From Mycobacterium sp. 050128 (GTDB taxonomy: Bacteria > Actinomycetota > Actinomycetes > Mycobacteriales > Mycobacteriaceae), in the NCBI RefSeq assembly GCF_036409155.1, contig NZ_JAZGLW010000006.1, positions 1-64,000 on the forward strand: DNA of 64,000 nt, given 5' to 3'. The stretch's first letter is position 1; the number at the start of each line of letters is the position of its first letter. Shown here one piece after another: positions 9,520 through 17,167 of this stretch. Below the pieces are notes generated by a model. It was not told where the DNA came from, did not search any database, and saw nothing but the letters and a program-made list of their open reading frames with translations. A program made the position numbers and the translations under genes.

Positions 9520-10452
9520 CTAGTCGGCCAAGTCCGCGAACAACGGCGTGCTGAGGTAGCGCTCGCCGAAGGACGGCAAGATGACGACGACAAGCTTGCC
9601 GGCGTTTTCCGGCCGGCGGGCCACTTGCAGAGCGGCGGCGACGGCCGCACCCGACGAGATGCCGACCAGTAGGCCCTCCTCGCGGGCCAGCCGTCTTGCC
9701 AGGTTGATCGAGTCGTCATTGCCGACGGTGATGATCTCGTCGACCAGATCCAGGTCGAGCACCGGGGGAATGAACCCGGCGCCGATGCCCTGAATAGGGT
9801 GCGGGCCCTTCTGACCGCCAGACAGCACCGGCGACGCGGCCGGTTCCACGGCGACGAATTGCACCGACGGCTTGCGCTCCTTGATGACCTGCGCGACTCC
9901 CGTGATGGTGCCGCCGGTGCCGACCCCCGCGACGAAAAAGTCGATCTTGCCATCGGTGTCGTGCCACACCTCTTCGGCGGTGGTCTTGCGGTGGATCGCC
10001 GGATTGGCGGGGTTCTCGAACTGCTGCGGGATGAAATACCGCTGGTCGGTTTTGGCCAGTTCCTCGGCCTTGGCAATGGCGCCCGGCATGCCCTCGGCAC
10101 CCGGGGTCAGGATGATTTCCGCGCCGTAGGCGCGCAGCACCTTGCGCCGCTCGACACTCATCGTCTCGGGCATTGTCAGCACCAGCTTGTAGCCGCGCGC
10201 CGCGGCCACCATGGCGAGAGCGATGCCGGTGTTTCCGCTCGTCGGCTCGAGGATGATGGTGTCCGGCCTGATCAGACCGGCCTCCTCGGCCGCGTCGATC
10301 AGGGACACCCCGATGCGATCCTTGACGCTGCCCGCCGGATTGAACGATTCCAACTTGGCGACAACGTCCGCGCCCGCGCCGTCCGTGACCCGGTTCAGCC
10401 GGACCAGCGGTGTATGTCCGACGAGCTGCGTGATGTTCTCGGCGATGCTCAT
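9520..10452 (-). CDS. cysK: O-acetylserine sulfhydrylase (cysteine synthase A)
   Basis: A PLP enzyme of 310 residues that converts O-acetylserine and sulfide to cysteine. The PLP-lysine motif [12 protein letters not shown], the substrate loop [12 protein letters not shown] and the phosphate-binding [10 protein letters not shown] are intact. Start at ATG 10452 (GGAGGAAG upstream). Its first codon overlaps the stop of the upstream thioester-domain-like gene in an ATGA junction, so translation of the two is coupled. Orthologue of CysK1 (Rv2334) by sequence and position. Confidence 0.95.
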   Translation of the reverse strand: MSIAENITQLVGHTPLVRLNRVTDGAGADVVAKLESFNPAGSVKDRIGVSLIDAAEEAGLIRPDTIILEPTSGNTGIALAMVAAARGYKLVLTMPETMSVERRKVLRAYGAEIILTPGAEGMPGAIAKAEELAKTDQRYFIPQQFENPANPAIHRKTTAEEVWHDTDGKIDFFVAGVGTGGTITGVAQVIKERKPSVQFVAVEPAASPVLSGGQKGPHPIQGIGAGFIPPVLDLDLVDEIITVGNDDSINLARRLAREEGLLVGISSGAAVAAALQVARRPENAGKLVVVILPSFGERYLSTPLFADLAD

Positions 10453-11738
10453 GAAACTTCCTCCACGATATCGATACAAGACTCATCGGCCGGCCAGGTG
10501 ATTTCGAATTCGACGGCCACGTCTGTGGGTACGGTCAGTGCAATCGGTGTGAATCGTTGCGACGCCTCCTCTAGCGCCACTCCAGTCAGGACTCGTCCCT
10601 TGAGGTTATGCGGTGTTGTCGCAGTCAGTGTGGTTGCGCGGGTACCCGGGGCGGGACGCAGATAAAAGTCCCGGCCGGGTGAAACAATGTCGCGGATAGT
10701 TCGGCCGTCGGCGTCGACCAGTGTGTGCCCGTCAGTGACGTTGAGCCTCAATGGGATTGGCACTTGGAACGGTCCTACGAGTTCGGAGTCGGCTGTTGCG
10801 TGCGTATCGACAAGTTGGGCGTCATCGGTATCGGGTGCGGCCTTATTCGCGCCGGTCAGTAGGTAATTGTAGAGGTGCACGATTCGGTCGGCGTTGCGGT
10901 AGTGGCGACTACCGGTGAGCCAGAATCGGACGTAGTCGATGGTCGGGTTGTCGGCGTCGGTGGCGGCGACCAGCCGGTAATAGCGGTAGCCGCGTCCCCC
11001 GCCGCCGTGGCTGCTGGCCGACACCGTGCTACCCACACCGAGGGTGCGTTGGTGGCGGCCACTTCCGGCGGCCACGGTCAACTGCGAACCCGAAATGTTT
11101 TGCCAGACAACGCCATCGGCCGACTTTTGCAGCTTCAACGTGGTGGGCGCCTCGGCGTCGGTCCACACCGAATAGCCACCCAGCTGCGGATCGCCGTCGA
11201 ATTCGAACGTGGTCGTGCCTCCCGGCTGCCGCTGCACGGCGACGGGTACGTTCAGCGGCCGGGTGTGCAGATCGAGGCCGTTGGTGAAATGCCAGATCGC
11301 GGCCTGGGTTGCGGCGATGGCCTCATGTTCGCTGATGTTGGCGCGCCCCAGCGGGTAGCCCGCCTCGCGTACCCGCTTGCTGAGTTCGGCGGTCGGCAGC
11401 ACCGGGTACGAGTGGCGCAGAATCCAGTCCACTTCGGCTTCGTTGCCGCGAGTGTGCAGGTGCGGCAGTGCCGACCAGGTCCCCAGCCGGTAGCGCGACG
11501 GGCGATGCGGCGCGATACCGGTGAAATCCAGTGAATAGGCCTGCAGGTTGGGGTGCAGCCGGATCAAATCGGTGCGCGCCCAGCTGCCGTCGGCAAACAC
11601 GATCTTGTCGATGGTGTGCGAGTACGTGCCCCCGCGGTAGCGCGTCATGTGGCTGAGTTGAGTCGCCGGGCGCACGAGTACGCGCCGGCGGGTAGCCACC
11701 CGCGCCAGGGCGCGATTGGGCATGGATAACACGGTCAT
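10449..11738 (-). CDS. TQXA/thioester-domain-like protein lacking the thioester cysteine
   Basis: A 429-residue protein (start ATG 11738; in-frame ATGs at 11774 and 11804 are alternatives). Residues about 30-160 resemble the thioester domain of Gram-positive adhesins. The glutamine half of the motif is present ([16 protein letters not shown], Gln145). At the usual YC(L/I)D position the sequence is AYSLDF, with Ser69 in place of cysteine, so the Cys-Gln thioester cannot form there. The only cysteine in the protein is near the C-terminus (ADESCIDI). The middle looks beta-rich, with a discoidin-like YSVWTD...LQKSADG stretch. No signal peptide or sorting motif is visible, unlike secreted adhesins. 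First protein gene after the poly-cysteine leader and coupled to cysK. Function unknown; a sulfur-related or encapsulin-related role is inference from context. Confidence 0.75.
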   Translation of the reverse strand: MTVLSMPNRALARVATRRRVLVRPATQLSHMTRYRGGTYSHTIDKIVFADGSWARTDLIRLHPNLQAYSLDFTGIAPHRPSRYRLGTWSALPHLHTRGNEAEVDWILRHSYPVLPTAELSKRVREAGYPLGRANISEHEAIAATQAAIWHFTNGLDLHTRPLNVPVAVQRQPGGTTTFEFDGDPQLGGYSVWTDAEAPTTLKLQKSADGVVWQNISGSQLTVAAGSGRHQRTLGVGSTVSASSHGGGGRGYRYYRLVAATDADNPTIDYVRFWLTGSRHYRNADRIVHLYNYLLTGANKAAPDTDDAQLVDTHATADSELVGPFQVPIPLRLNVTDGHTLVDADGRTIRDIVSPGRDFYLRPAPGTRATTLTATTPHNLKGRVLTGVALEEASQRFTPIALTVPTDVAVEFEITWPADESCIDIVEEVS

Positions 11739-11803
11739 GAGTGGTTGATCTTCCTGAAAGTAGCTGGCGCGCATATCTGTGGCCCCGGCTGGGTGGTGGT
11801 CCA

Positions 11804-11817
11804 ACCCGCCTGCGGGT
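11804..11817. promoter_or_regulatory. Hairpin between poly-Cys leader and thioester-domain-like gene
   Basis: ACCCGC (11804-11809) and GCGGGT (11812-11817) form a perfect inverted repeat with a 2-base centre. It sits 40-50 bases downstream of the poly-cysteine stop codon on the minus strand, where an attenuator or ribosome-site-sequestering structure would be expected. No U-tract follows, so if it acts it is more likely through translation or Rho than as an intrinsic terminator. Confidence 0.4.
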
Positions 11818-11855
11818 AGCGCGAGGATTTCTACAGCGGCAGAGGCGTCAGGAAA

Positions 11856-11930
11856 TCAACAACAGCAACAACAACAGCACACGGCGAGGCAGCGCGAAGG
11901 AGCGAAGCGCAGCTGAAAGGCCTGTTGCAT
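11856..11930 (-). CDS. Leaderless poly-cysteine leader peptide (cysteine-responsive attenuator)
   Basis: A 24-codon ORF, MQQAFQLRFAPSRCLAV followed by seven consecutive cysteine codons (TGC/TGT) and TGA. A TATAGT -10 hexamer (11942-11937) ends six bases before the ATG, so the transcript would begin at the ATG and be leaderless. Poly-cysteine leaderless short ORFs are known in mycobacteria as cysteine-responsive attenuators: scarce Cys-tRNA stalls the ribosome in the tract and raises expression of the genes behind it. Here the genes behind it are the thioester-domain-like protein, cysK and cysE. The opposite strand shows only a CAA-type simple repeat. The reading is direct from sequence; the regulation is inferred from the family. 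Confidence 0.85.
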   Translation of the reverse strand: MQQAFQLRFAPSRCLAVCCCCCCC

Positions 11931-11936
11931 AGCCCC

Positions 11937-11942
11937 ACTATA
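11937..11942 (-). promoter_or_regulatory. -10 element of the poly-Cys leader / cysK operon
   Basis: TATAGT on the minus strand matches the mycobacterial TANNNT -10 consensus and is spaced exactly six bases from the ATG at 11930, the geometry of leaderless promoters. Confidence 0.7.
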
Positions 11943-12101
11943 GGGCATCAGCAACCTTCGGCACTTCTGCTCACGCCCGGTCTAACTCTGTCCGATCTCG
12001 CTGGCCTGCGCCTACGCTCAGCGCGCGGGTGGGCCGATGGTGATAGATCATGGGTCTGCCCGACCTCGTCGCAGTATTCGGACATGCACGGAAGGATCAC
12101 G

Positions 12102-13037
12102 ATGACAGCAGCTGGCTCGGGGGCTCAAAACGAGTCTCAGGCACTTGGCGATCTCGCTGCCCGCCAGCTAGCCAACGCGACCAAAACTGTTCCGCAGCTC
12201 TCGACGATCACGCCCCGGTGGCTGCTGCATTTGCTCAGCTGGGTCCCGGTGGAGGCCGGTCTCTACCGGGTGAACCGGGTGATCAACCCGGAGCAGGTCG
12301 CGATCAAGGCCGAAGAGGGAGCCGGCACCGAAGAGCCGCTGCCCGAGACCTACGTCGACTATGAGACCAGCCCGCGCGAGTACACGCTGCGCACGATTTC
12401 GACGCTGCTCGACATCCACACGCGGGTCTCTGACCTGTACTCCAGCCCGCACGACCAGGTCGCCCAGCAGCTGCGGCTGACCATCGAGACGATCAAGGAG
12501 CGCCAGGAATTCGAGCTGGTCAACAGCCCGGAGTACGGCTTGCTGGCCCAGGCGACCCCCGAGCAGACCATTCAGACGGTGGGTGGTGCGCCGACCCCGG
12601 ACGACCTGGACGCGCTGATCACCAAGGTCTGGAAGACGCCGAGCTTCTTCCTGACCCACCCGTTGGGCATCGCCGCGTTCGGGCGGGAGGCCACCTTCCG
12701 CGGCGTGCCGCCGCCGGTGGTCAGCCTGTTCGGAGCGCAGTTCATCACCTGGCGCGGCATTCCGCTGATCCCGTCGGACAAGGTTCCGGTCGAGGATGGC
12801 AAGACCAAGTTCATCTTGGTGCGCACCGGTGAGGAACGTCAGGGCGTGGTGGGACTGTTCCAGCCGGGCCTGGTCGGCGAGCAGGCTCCGGGGCTGTCGG
12901 TGCGATTCACCGGCATCAACCAGTCGGCCATCGCGACCTACCTGGTCACCCTCTACACGTCCCTGGCCGTCCTCACCGATGACGCGCTCGCCGTGCTCGA
13001 CGACGTCGCCGTGGACCAATTCCATGAGTACAAGTGA
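12102..13037 (+). CDS. Family 2A-type encapsulin shell protein (major membrane protein I homologue)
   Basis: A 311-residue HK97-fold capsid-like protein that self-assembles into a hollow protein nanocompartment. It is almost the same, from memory, as M. leprae/M. avium major membrane protein I, now recognised as a family 2 encapsulin: LSWVPVEAGLYRVNRV, YVDYETSPREYTLRTISTLL, TKVWKTPSFFLTHP, FGREATFRGVPPPVVSLFG. Start ATG 12102 follows GGAAGG (12090-12095) by six bases and matches the family N-terminus (MTAAGSGAQNESQALGDLAA); the longer frame to 11925 is discarded. The end overlaps the desulfurase gene by 14 bases, so shell and cargo are translationally coupled. Confidence 0.93.
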   Translation: MTAAGSGAQNESQALGDLAARQLANATKTVPQLSTITPRWLLHLLSWVPVEAGLYRVNRVINPEQVAIKAEEGAGTEEPLPETYVDYETSPREYTLRTISTLLDIHTRVSDLYSSPHDQVAQQLRLTIETIKERQEFELVNSPEYGLLAQATPEQTIQTVGGAPTPDDLDALITKVWKTPSFFLTHPLGIAAFGREATFRGVPPPVVSLFGAQFITWRGIPLIPSDKVPVEDGKTKFILVRTGEERQGVVGLFQPGLVGEQAPGLSVRFTGINQSAIATYLVTLYTSLAVLTDDALAVLDDVAVDQFHEYK

Positions 13038-14913
13038 GTACCGGTCGGTAGACGCCGAAAGCGAGCTACCCATCAGCGCCACGGAACTCGCGGCGCTGGC
13101 CACGCAGTTGTATGCGGCCAGCATCCGGCCCGGGCCGGACAGCCCGCCGCAGGCAGCACCGGTTGCACCGCGCGGCAGCGTGCCGGATACCACCGCGGCC
13201 ACGTCGACCGCTCAGACCGCCGCCGGCTCGGCGGATCTGTATCCGGCGCCACTTCCGCTGATCGGCGTCACCGATATCTACGTCCCGGCGCCGACGTCGC
13301 CGGAGCCCGAAGGTCTACCGCAGACTGCGCCGGTCGCTCCGCGCGGCAGCGTCCCCGATACGACGGCCGCGCCTTCGGCAGCCGAGACGGCGGGTAGCGT
13401 CGCCGACCCCCACCCGACGCCGGGACTCGGCGACCTCAACGCCTTCGCAGTCCCCAGCCAGGGCATCGTCCCGACGGTGCCCGGTGTGCTGGCCACAACG
13501 ACGCCGACCGTTGCGGTGGCCCCGCGTGGCTCGGCGCCGTCATGGTTGCCGCAGGCGCCGTCGGTCCCCGACCTGGGCTGGTCCGACACGGTTCCCGTCG
13601 TGCCGAACGCGCCGGCCGGAGACGACCGCAACTACTACTTCCGCACCGACGCCGACCCCGTCCCTCGGCTAGCGGACGACCACGAGGTCTTCGACGTCAA
13701 TGCGATACGGGCGGACTTCCCGATCCTGAAGGAAACGGTCAACGGAAAGCCGCTGATCTGGTTCGACAACGCCGCGACCACCCAGAAGCCCCAGGTGGTG
13801 ATAGACCGGCTCTCGTACTTCTACGCCCACGAGAACTCCAACATCCACCGCGCCGCACACGAGTTGGCGGCGCGCGCGACCGACGCCTACGAAGAAGCCC
13901 GCGAAACCGTGCGCAGGTTCATCGGCGCGCAGAAGGCGGAGCAGAACATCTTCGTGCGCGGCACCACCGAGGCGATCAACCTGGTCGCGTACGCCTGGGG
14001 CGGCAAGCATTTGGGGCCCGGCGACGAGATCGTCATAACTCACCTCGAGCACCACGCCAATATCGTTCCGTGGCAACTGCTTTCACAACAGACCGGGGCG
14101 GTGCTCAAAGTCGCACCGGTCGACGACGCGGGCAATCTGCTGCTCTCCGAATTCGAGAACCTACTGGGCCCCCGTACGAAGCTGGTTGCGGCCACTCACG
14201 TTTCGAATGCGCTGGGCACGGTGACACCGGTCGAGAAGATCGTCGAGCTGGGCCACCGTTATGGGGCGCGGGTGCTGATCGACGGCGCGCAGTCGATTCC
14301 CCATCTGCCGATCGACGTCGCGGAACTCGGGGTTGACTTCTTCGTGTTCTCCGGCCACAAGATCTACGGCCCCACCGGTATCGGTGTGCTGTACGGAAGC
14401 GAAGCGGCGCTCGCGGAGACACCGCCCTGGCAGGGTGGCGGCAACATGATCGCCGATGTGACGCTGGAACGTTCTCTTTACCAAGGACTTCCGAATAAGT
14501 TCGAGGCGGGCACCGGCAACATCGCCGATGCGGTCGGTCTCGGTGAGGCGCTGCGTTACGTGGAGCGGATCGGCATCGAGCGCATCGCCGCGCACGAGCA
14601 CGCATTGCTCGAATACGCGACTCCGCGGCTGGCGGACATCCCGGGGGTGCGACTGGTGGGCACCGCGACCGAGAAGGCCAGTGTGCTGTCGTTCGTGCTC
14701 GCCGGGCACGAACCGCTCGAGGTGGGCAAGGCGCTCAACGCCGAGGGCATCGCGGTGCGCGCAGGGCACCACTGCGCGCAGCCGATCCTGCGGCGCTACG
14801 GACTCGAGGCGACGGTGCGGCCGTCGTTCGCGTTCTACAACACGTTCGAGGAGATCGACGTCTTCCTGCGGGCCGTGCGTCGAATTGCCGAGGGTGGCAC
14901 AAACATCGGCTAG
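13024..14913 (+). CDS. Cysteine desulfurase with long N-terminal encapsulin-targeting extension
   Basis: A 629-residue SufS/group II cysteine desulfurase that removes sulfur from cysteine as an enzyme persulfide, leaving alanine. The catalytic domain starts near residue 222 (FDVNAIRADFPIL). PLP Lys446 lies in SGHKIYG and active-site Cys584 in RAGHHCAQP. The first ~220 residues are low complexity (Pro/Ala/Thr) and carry a duplicated block at residues 43-60 and 100-117 (APVAPRGSVPDTTAA) and a third APRGSAPS near 167. Disordered N-terminal extensions of this kind load desulfurase cargo into family 2A encapsulins. Start ATG 13024 lies inside the shell gene. Downstream is a long non-coding gap. 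Confidence 0.92.
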   Translation: MSTSEYRSVDAESELPISATELAALATQLYAASIRPGPDSPPQAAPVAPRGSVPDTTAATSTAQTAAGSADLYPAPLPLIGVTDIYVPAPTSPEPEGLPQTAPVAPRGSVPDTTAAPSAAETAGSVADPHPTPGLGDLNAFAVPSQGIVPTVPGVLATTTPTVAVAPRGSAPSWLPQAPSVPDLGWSDTVPVVPNAPAGDDRNYYFRTDADPVPRLADDHEVFDVNAIRADFPILKETVNGKPLIWFDNAATTQKPQVVIDRLSYFYAHENSNIHRAAHELAARATDAYEEARETVRRFIGAQKAEQNIFVRGTTEAINLVAYAWGGKHLGPGDEIVITHLEHHANIVPWQLLSQQTGAVLKVAPVDDAGNLLLSEFENLLGPRTKLVAATHVSNALGTVTPVEKIVELGHRYGARVLIDGAQSIPHLPIDVAELGVDFFVFSGHKIYGPTGIGVLYGSEAALAETPPWQGGGNMIADVTLERSLYQGLPNKFEAGTGNIADAVGLGEALRYVERIGIERIAAHEHALLEYATPRLADIPGVRLVGTATEKASVLSFVLAGHEPLEVGKALNAEGIAVRAGHHCAQPILRRYGLEATVRPSFAFYNTFEEIDVFLRAVRRIAEGGTNIG

Positions 14914-15512
14914 GGCGGTTGGCGCGGCGTTGACTGTGCGCTCAGCGAGTTCAGTGTGCGCCCACCTTGGCGTCGGTCGGCGTGTCCCTGCCCGTGCCGC
15001 ACACTTCTCGCCAACGGGGCACACTCGACATCGAAATATGGTTGCGTGAAAAGCTTTTGCGATCACACTGAACGAAACTCTTGTTTGGTGATCGGCCTGT
15101 CGCAGACTGTTGCAGTTTGCGGCTGCAGCAAATGCCCGGCCGTGAACGCCCGAATAGGTCTCGCCCATGACGGAAAGACGTTCGCGCGGCAGTTTCGACG
15201 CCGGCGCTGCGGTGATTTCGCCCGCGGTGCATCGGCAGCACTGCCGCGCCCCACCGCGCGGCCGTAGTAACTCCATGTCCTGACGTAGCGGCTACAAGCA
15301 CGGTTGGGTCGGGGCCGATTCCGCGATCGTGCGGCCCGGTCACATTTCTTCCGGGTGATTGCAAACCTAACGCCGGGCATCGCTTTGCCTCTAAGTTTCT
15401 GCAATGTTCCATGCGTGCAGCAGACGGCGCGGTCCGCAGGTAGCCAACGCTGAGCGGTTGTCGCCCAGCTAATTACGGACGAGTGAGAATTGTTACGAAA
15501 TTGGGGGACCGC
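14914..15512. other. Intergenic region upstream of the mce operon
   Basis: About 600 bases with no convincing protein gene: the frames here are short, Arg/Cys-rich and without ribosome sites. It holds a 7-bp inverted repeat, CGATCAC (15060-15066) and GTGATCG (15088-15094), with arms 21 bases apart, which could bind a regulator or form a transcript stem. No clear terminator for the desulfurase gene is seen. The mce promoter presumably lies in the right half, near the A/T-richer stretch at 15480-15505. Confidence 0.5.
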
Positions 15513-15554
15513 ATGAGGCGAACGGACCGCCGTCGGTCTAAGCGGGGCCTATGA
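15513..15554 (+). CDS. Possible 13-residue Arg-rich leader peptide of the mce operon
   Basis: ATG at 15513 preceded by TTGGGGGA (five-base spacing) opens a short frame, MRRTDRRRSKRGL, whose TGA overlaps the first ATG of yrbEA in an ATGA junction. The yrbEA start has no good ribosome site of its own, so reinitiation from this leader would explain its translation. Its small size means chance cannot be ruled out. Confidence 0.4.
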   Translation: MRRTDRRRSKRGL

Positions 15555-16318
15555 ACGGCACGGCCGTCGCCAAGCCCATGAATGCGCTGGGCGAGTTCTT
15601 CATGCTGAGCGCCGAGGCATTGGTGACCGCGCTGCGCCGGCCGTGGGCCTGGCGCGAGATTCTCGAGCAGATCTGGTTCGTCGCCCGGGTGTCGATCTTC
15701 CCGACGATCATGCTCTCGATTCCCTACACGGTGCTGATCGTGTTCGTCCTCAACATTCTGCTCGTTGAGATCGGTGCAGGAGACTTGTCCGGTGCAGGGG
15801 CGGGGCTGGCGTCGGTAACCCAGGTCGGCCCGGTCGTCACGGCGATGGTGGTCTCGGGTGCCGGGTCGACCGCCATGTGCGCCGACTTGGGTGCTCGCAC
15901 CATCCGCGAGGAAATCGATGCGATGAAGGTCATCGGCGTCAACCCGGTTCAGGCACTGGTGGTTCCGCGCATCATCGCCGCCACCTTCGTCGCGGTGCTG
16001 CTGTACTCGGTGGTCGCAGTGACCGGACTGACTGGCAGCTACATCTTCGTGGTGTTCGTCCAGCACGTCACACCTGGCGCGTTCATCGCGGGCATGACAT
16101 TGGTCACCGGTCTTCCGCAGGTGGTGATCTCGCTGATCAAGGCGACCCTGTTCGGGCTGTCTGCCGGCCTGATCGCCTGCTACAAGGGACTTTCGGTCGG
16201 CGGTGGCCCGACCGGCGTCGGGAACGCGGTCAACGAGACGGTGGTGTTCTCGTTTATGGCCCTATTCTTCATCAACATCGTGACCACCGCGCTCGGCGTG
16301 AAAGTGACTGCGAAATGA
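15551..16318 (+). CDS. yrbEA: MCE transporter permease YrbEA
   Basis: A 255-residue MlaE/YrbE-family membrane permease, one of the paired inner-membrane subunits of an Mce lipid importer. Several hydrophobic helices and the family block GSTAMCADLGARTIREEIDAMKVIGVNP (the conserved cytoplasmic EEIDA coupling motif) are clear. It overlaps yrbEB by four bases. The ATPase (MceG) is normally encoded elsewhere and is not in the window. First main gene of a ten-gene operon. Confidence 0.93.
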   Translation: MNGTAVAKPMNALGEFFMLSAEALVTALRRPWAWREILEQIWFVARVSIFPTIMLSIPYTVLIVFVLNILLVEIGAGDLSGAGAGLASVTQVGPVVTAMVVSGAGSTAMCADLGARTIREEIDAMKVIGVNPVQALVVPRIIAATFVAVLLYSVVAVTGLTGSYIFVVFVQHVTPGAFIAGMTLVTGLPQVVISLIKATLFGLSAGLIACYKGLSVGGGPTGVGNAVNETVVFSFMALFFINIVTTALGVKVTAK

Positions 16319-17163
16319 CCGATCTCGCACGCGGTCCGTCGTGGCTCGACGCTCTTGGCCCAAGGCTGGTGGCCTCCACCCGCAAGCTGGGAGAGCAGAC
16401 CGAGTTCTATGGGAAGTCGTTGGCGGCCACGGTTGACGCGGTGCGGCGCTACCCGAACGAATTGCTGCGCCTGATCGCCGAGATGGGCATGGGCACGGGC
16501 GCGCTGGCGGTGATCGGCGGCACCGTCGGCATCATCGGGTTCTTGACCCTGACCACCGGTGCTCTGGTTGCGGTTCAGGGCTACGACACGCTGTCCAACA
16601 TCGGCGTGGAAGCGCTGACCGGGTTTCTGTCGGCGTTCCTGAACGTCCGGATGATCGCGCCCTGCACGGCCGGGTTGGCATTGGCGGCCACGATCGGCGC
16701 GGGCGCAACGGCACAGCTGGGTGCGATGCGCATCAACGAGGAGATCGATGCGCTGGAAGTCATGGGCATCCGCTCGATCACCTATCTGGCCTCCACGCGG
16801 ATCATCGCGGGCGTCCTGGTCGTCATTCCGCTCTACGCCGTCGCGGTGCTCATGTCGTTCATCGCGGCGAAGTTCCTCACGATCTATGTTTACGGCCAGT
16901 CACGAGGCGTGTACGAGCACTACTTCTCCACCTTCTTGCGTCCCAACGACTTGATGTGGTCGTTCCTTTCGGCGCTGACGATGGCGACGGGTGTAATGGT
17001 CGTGCACACTTATTACGGCTTCAACGCGACAGGTGGCCCCGCCGGAGTGGGGGAGGCCGTCGGTCGATCAGTGCGGTCATCGATGATCGTCACGGCGTTC
17101 GTCTGCCTGATGATCTCGCTGTCCGTCTACGGGCAGTCCGGCAACTTCAACCTGTCGGGGTAG
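16315..17163 (+). CDS. yrbEB: MCE transporter permease YrbEB
   Basis: A 282-residue second YrbE permease, partner of YrbEA in the transporter core. It has the motif AQLGAMRINEEIDALEVMGI and closely spaced membrane helices. Start ATG 16315 overlaps the yrbEA stop (ATGA). Its C-terminus VYGQSGNFNLSG is typical for YrbEB. Four bases separate it from mceA. Confidence 0.93.
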   Translation: MTDLARGPSWLDALGPRLVASTRKLGEQTEFYGKSLAATVDAVRRYPNELLRLIAEMGMGTGALAVIGGTVGIIGFLTLTTGALVAVQGYDTLSNIGVEALTGFLSAFLNVRMIAPCTAGLALAATIGAGATAQLGAMRINEEIDALEVMGIRSITYLASTRIIAGVLVVIPLYAVAVLMSFIAAKFLTIYVYGQSRGVYEHYFSTFLRPNDLMWSFLSALTMATGVMVVHTYYGFNATGGPAGVGEAVGRSVRSSMIVTAFVCLMISLSVYGQSGNFNLSG

Positions 17164-17167
17164 CCAT

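Noticed and set aside
11853..11880. CAA/CAG-type simple repeat on the plus strand
   Set aside because: On the minus strand it is a run of TGT/TGC codons in frame with an ATG and promoter, so it is the poly-cysteine leader, not a microsatellite.
11925..12101. N-terminal extension of the encapsulin frame
   Set aside because: It lacks a ribosome site and runs through the divergent promoter; the family N-terminus and a GGAAGG site support the ATG at 12102.
12796..13023. Earlier start of the desulfurase frame
   Set aside because: That part lies inside the shell gene in another frame; the ATG at 13024 gives a coupled overlap and a sensible N-terminus.
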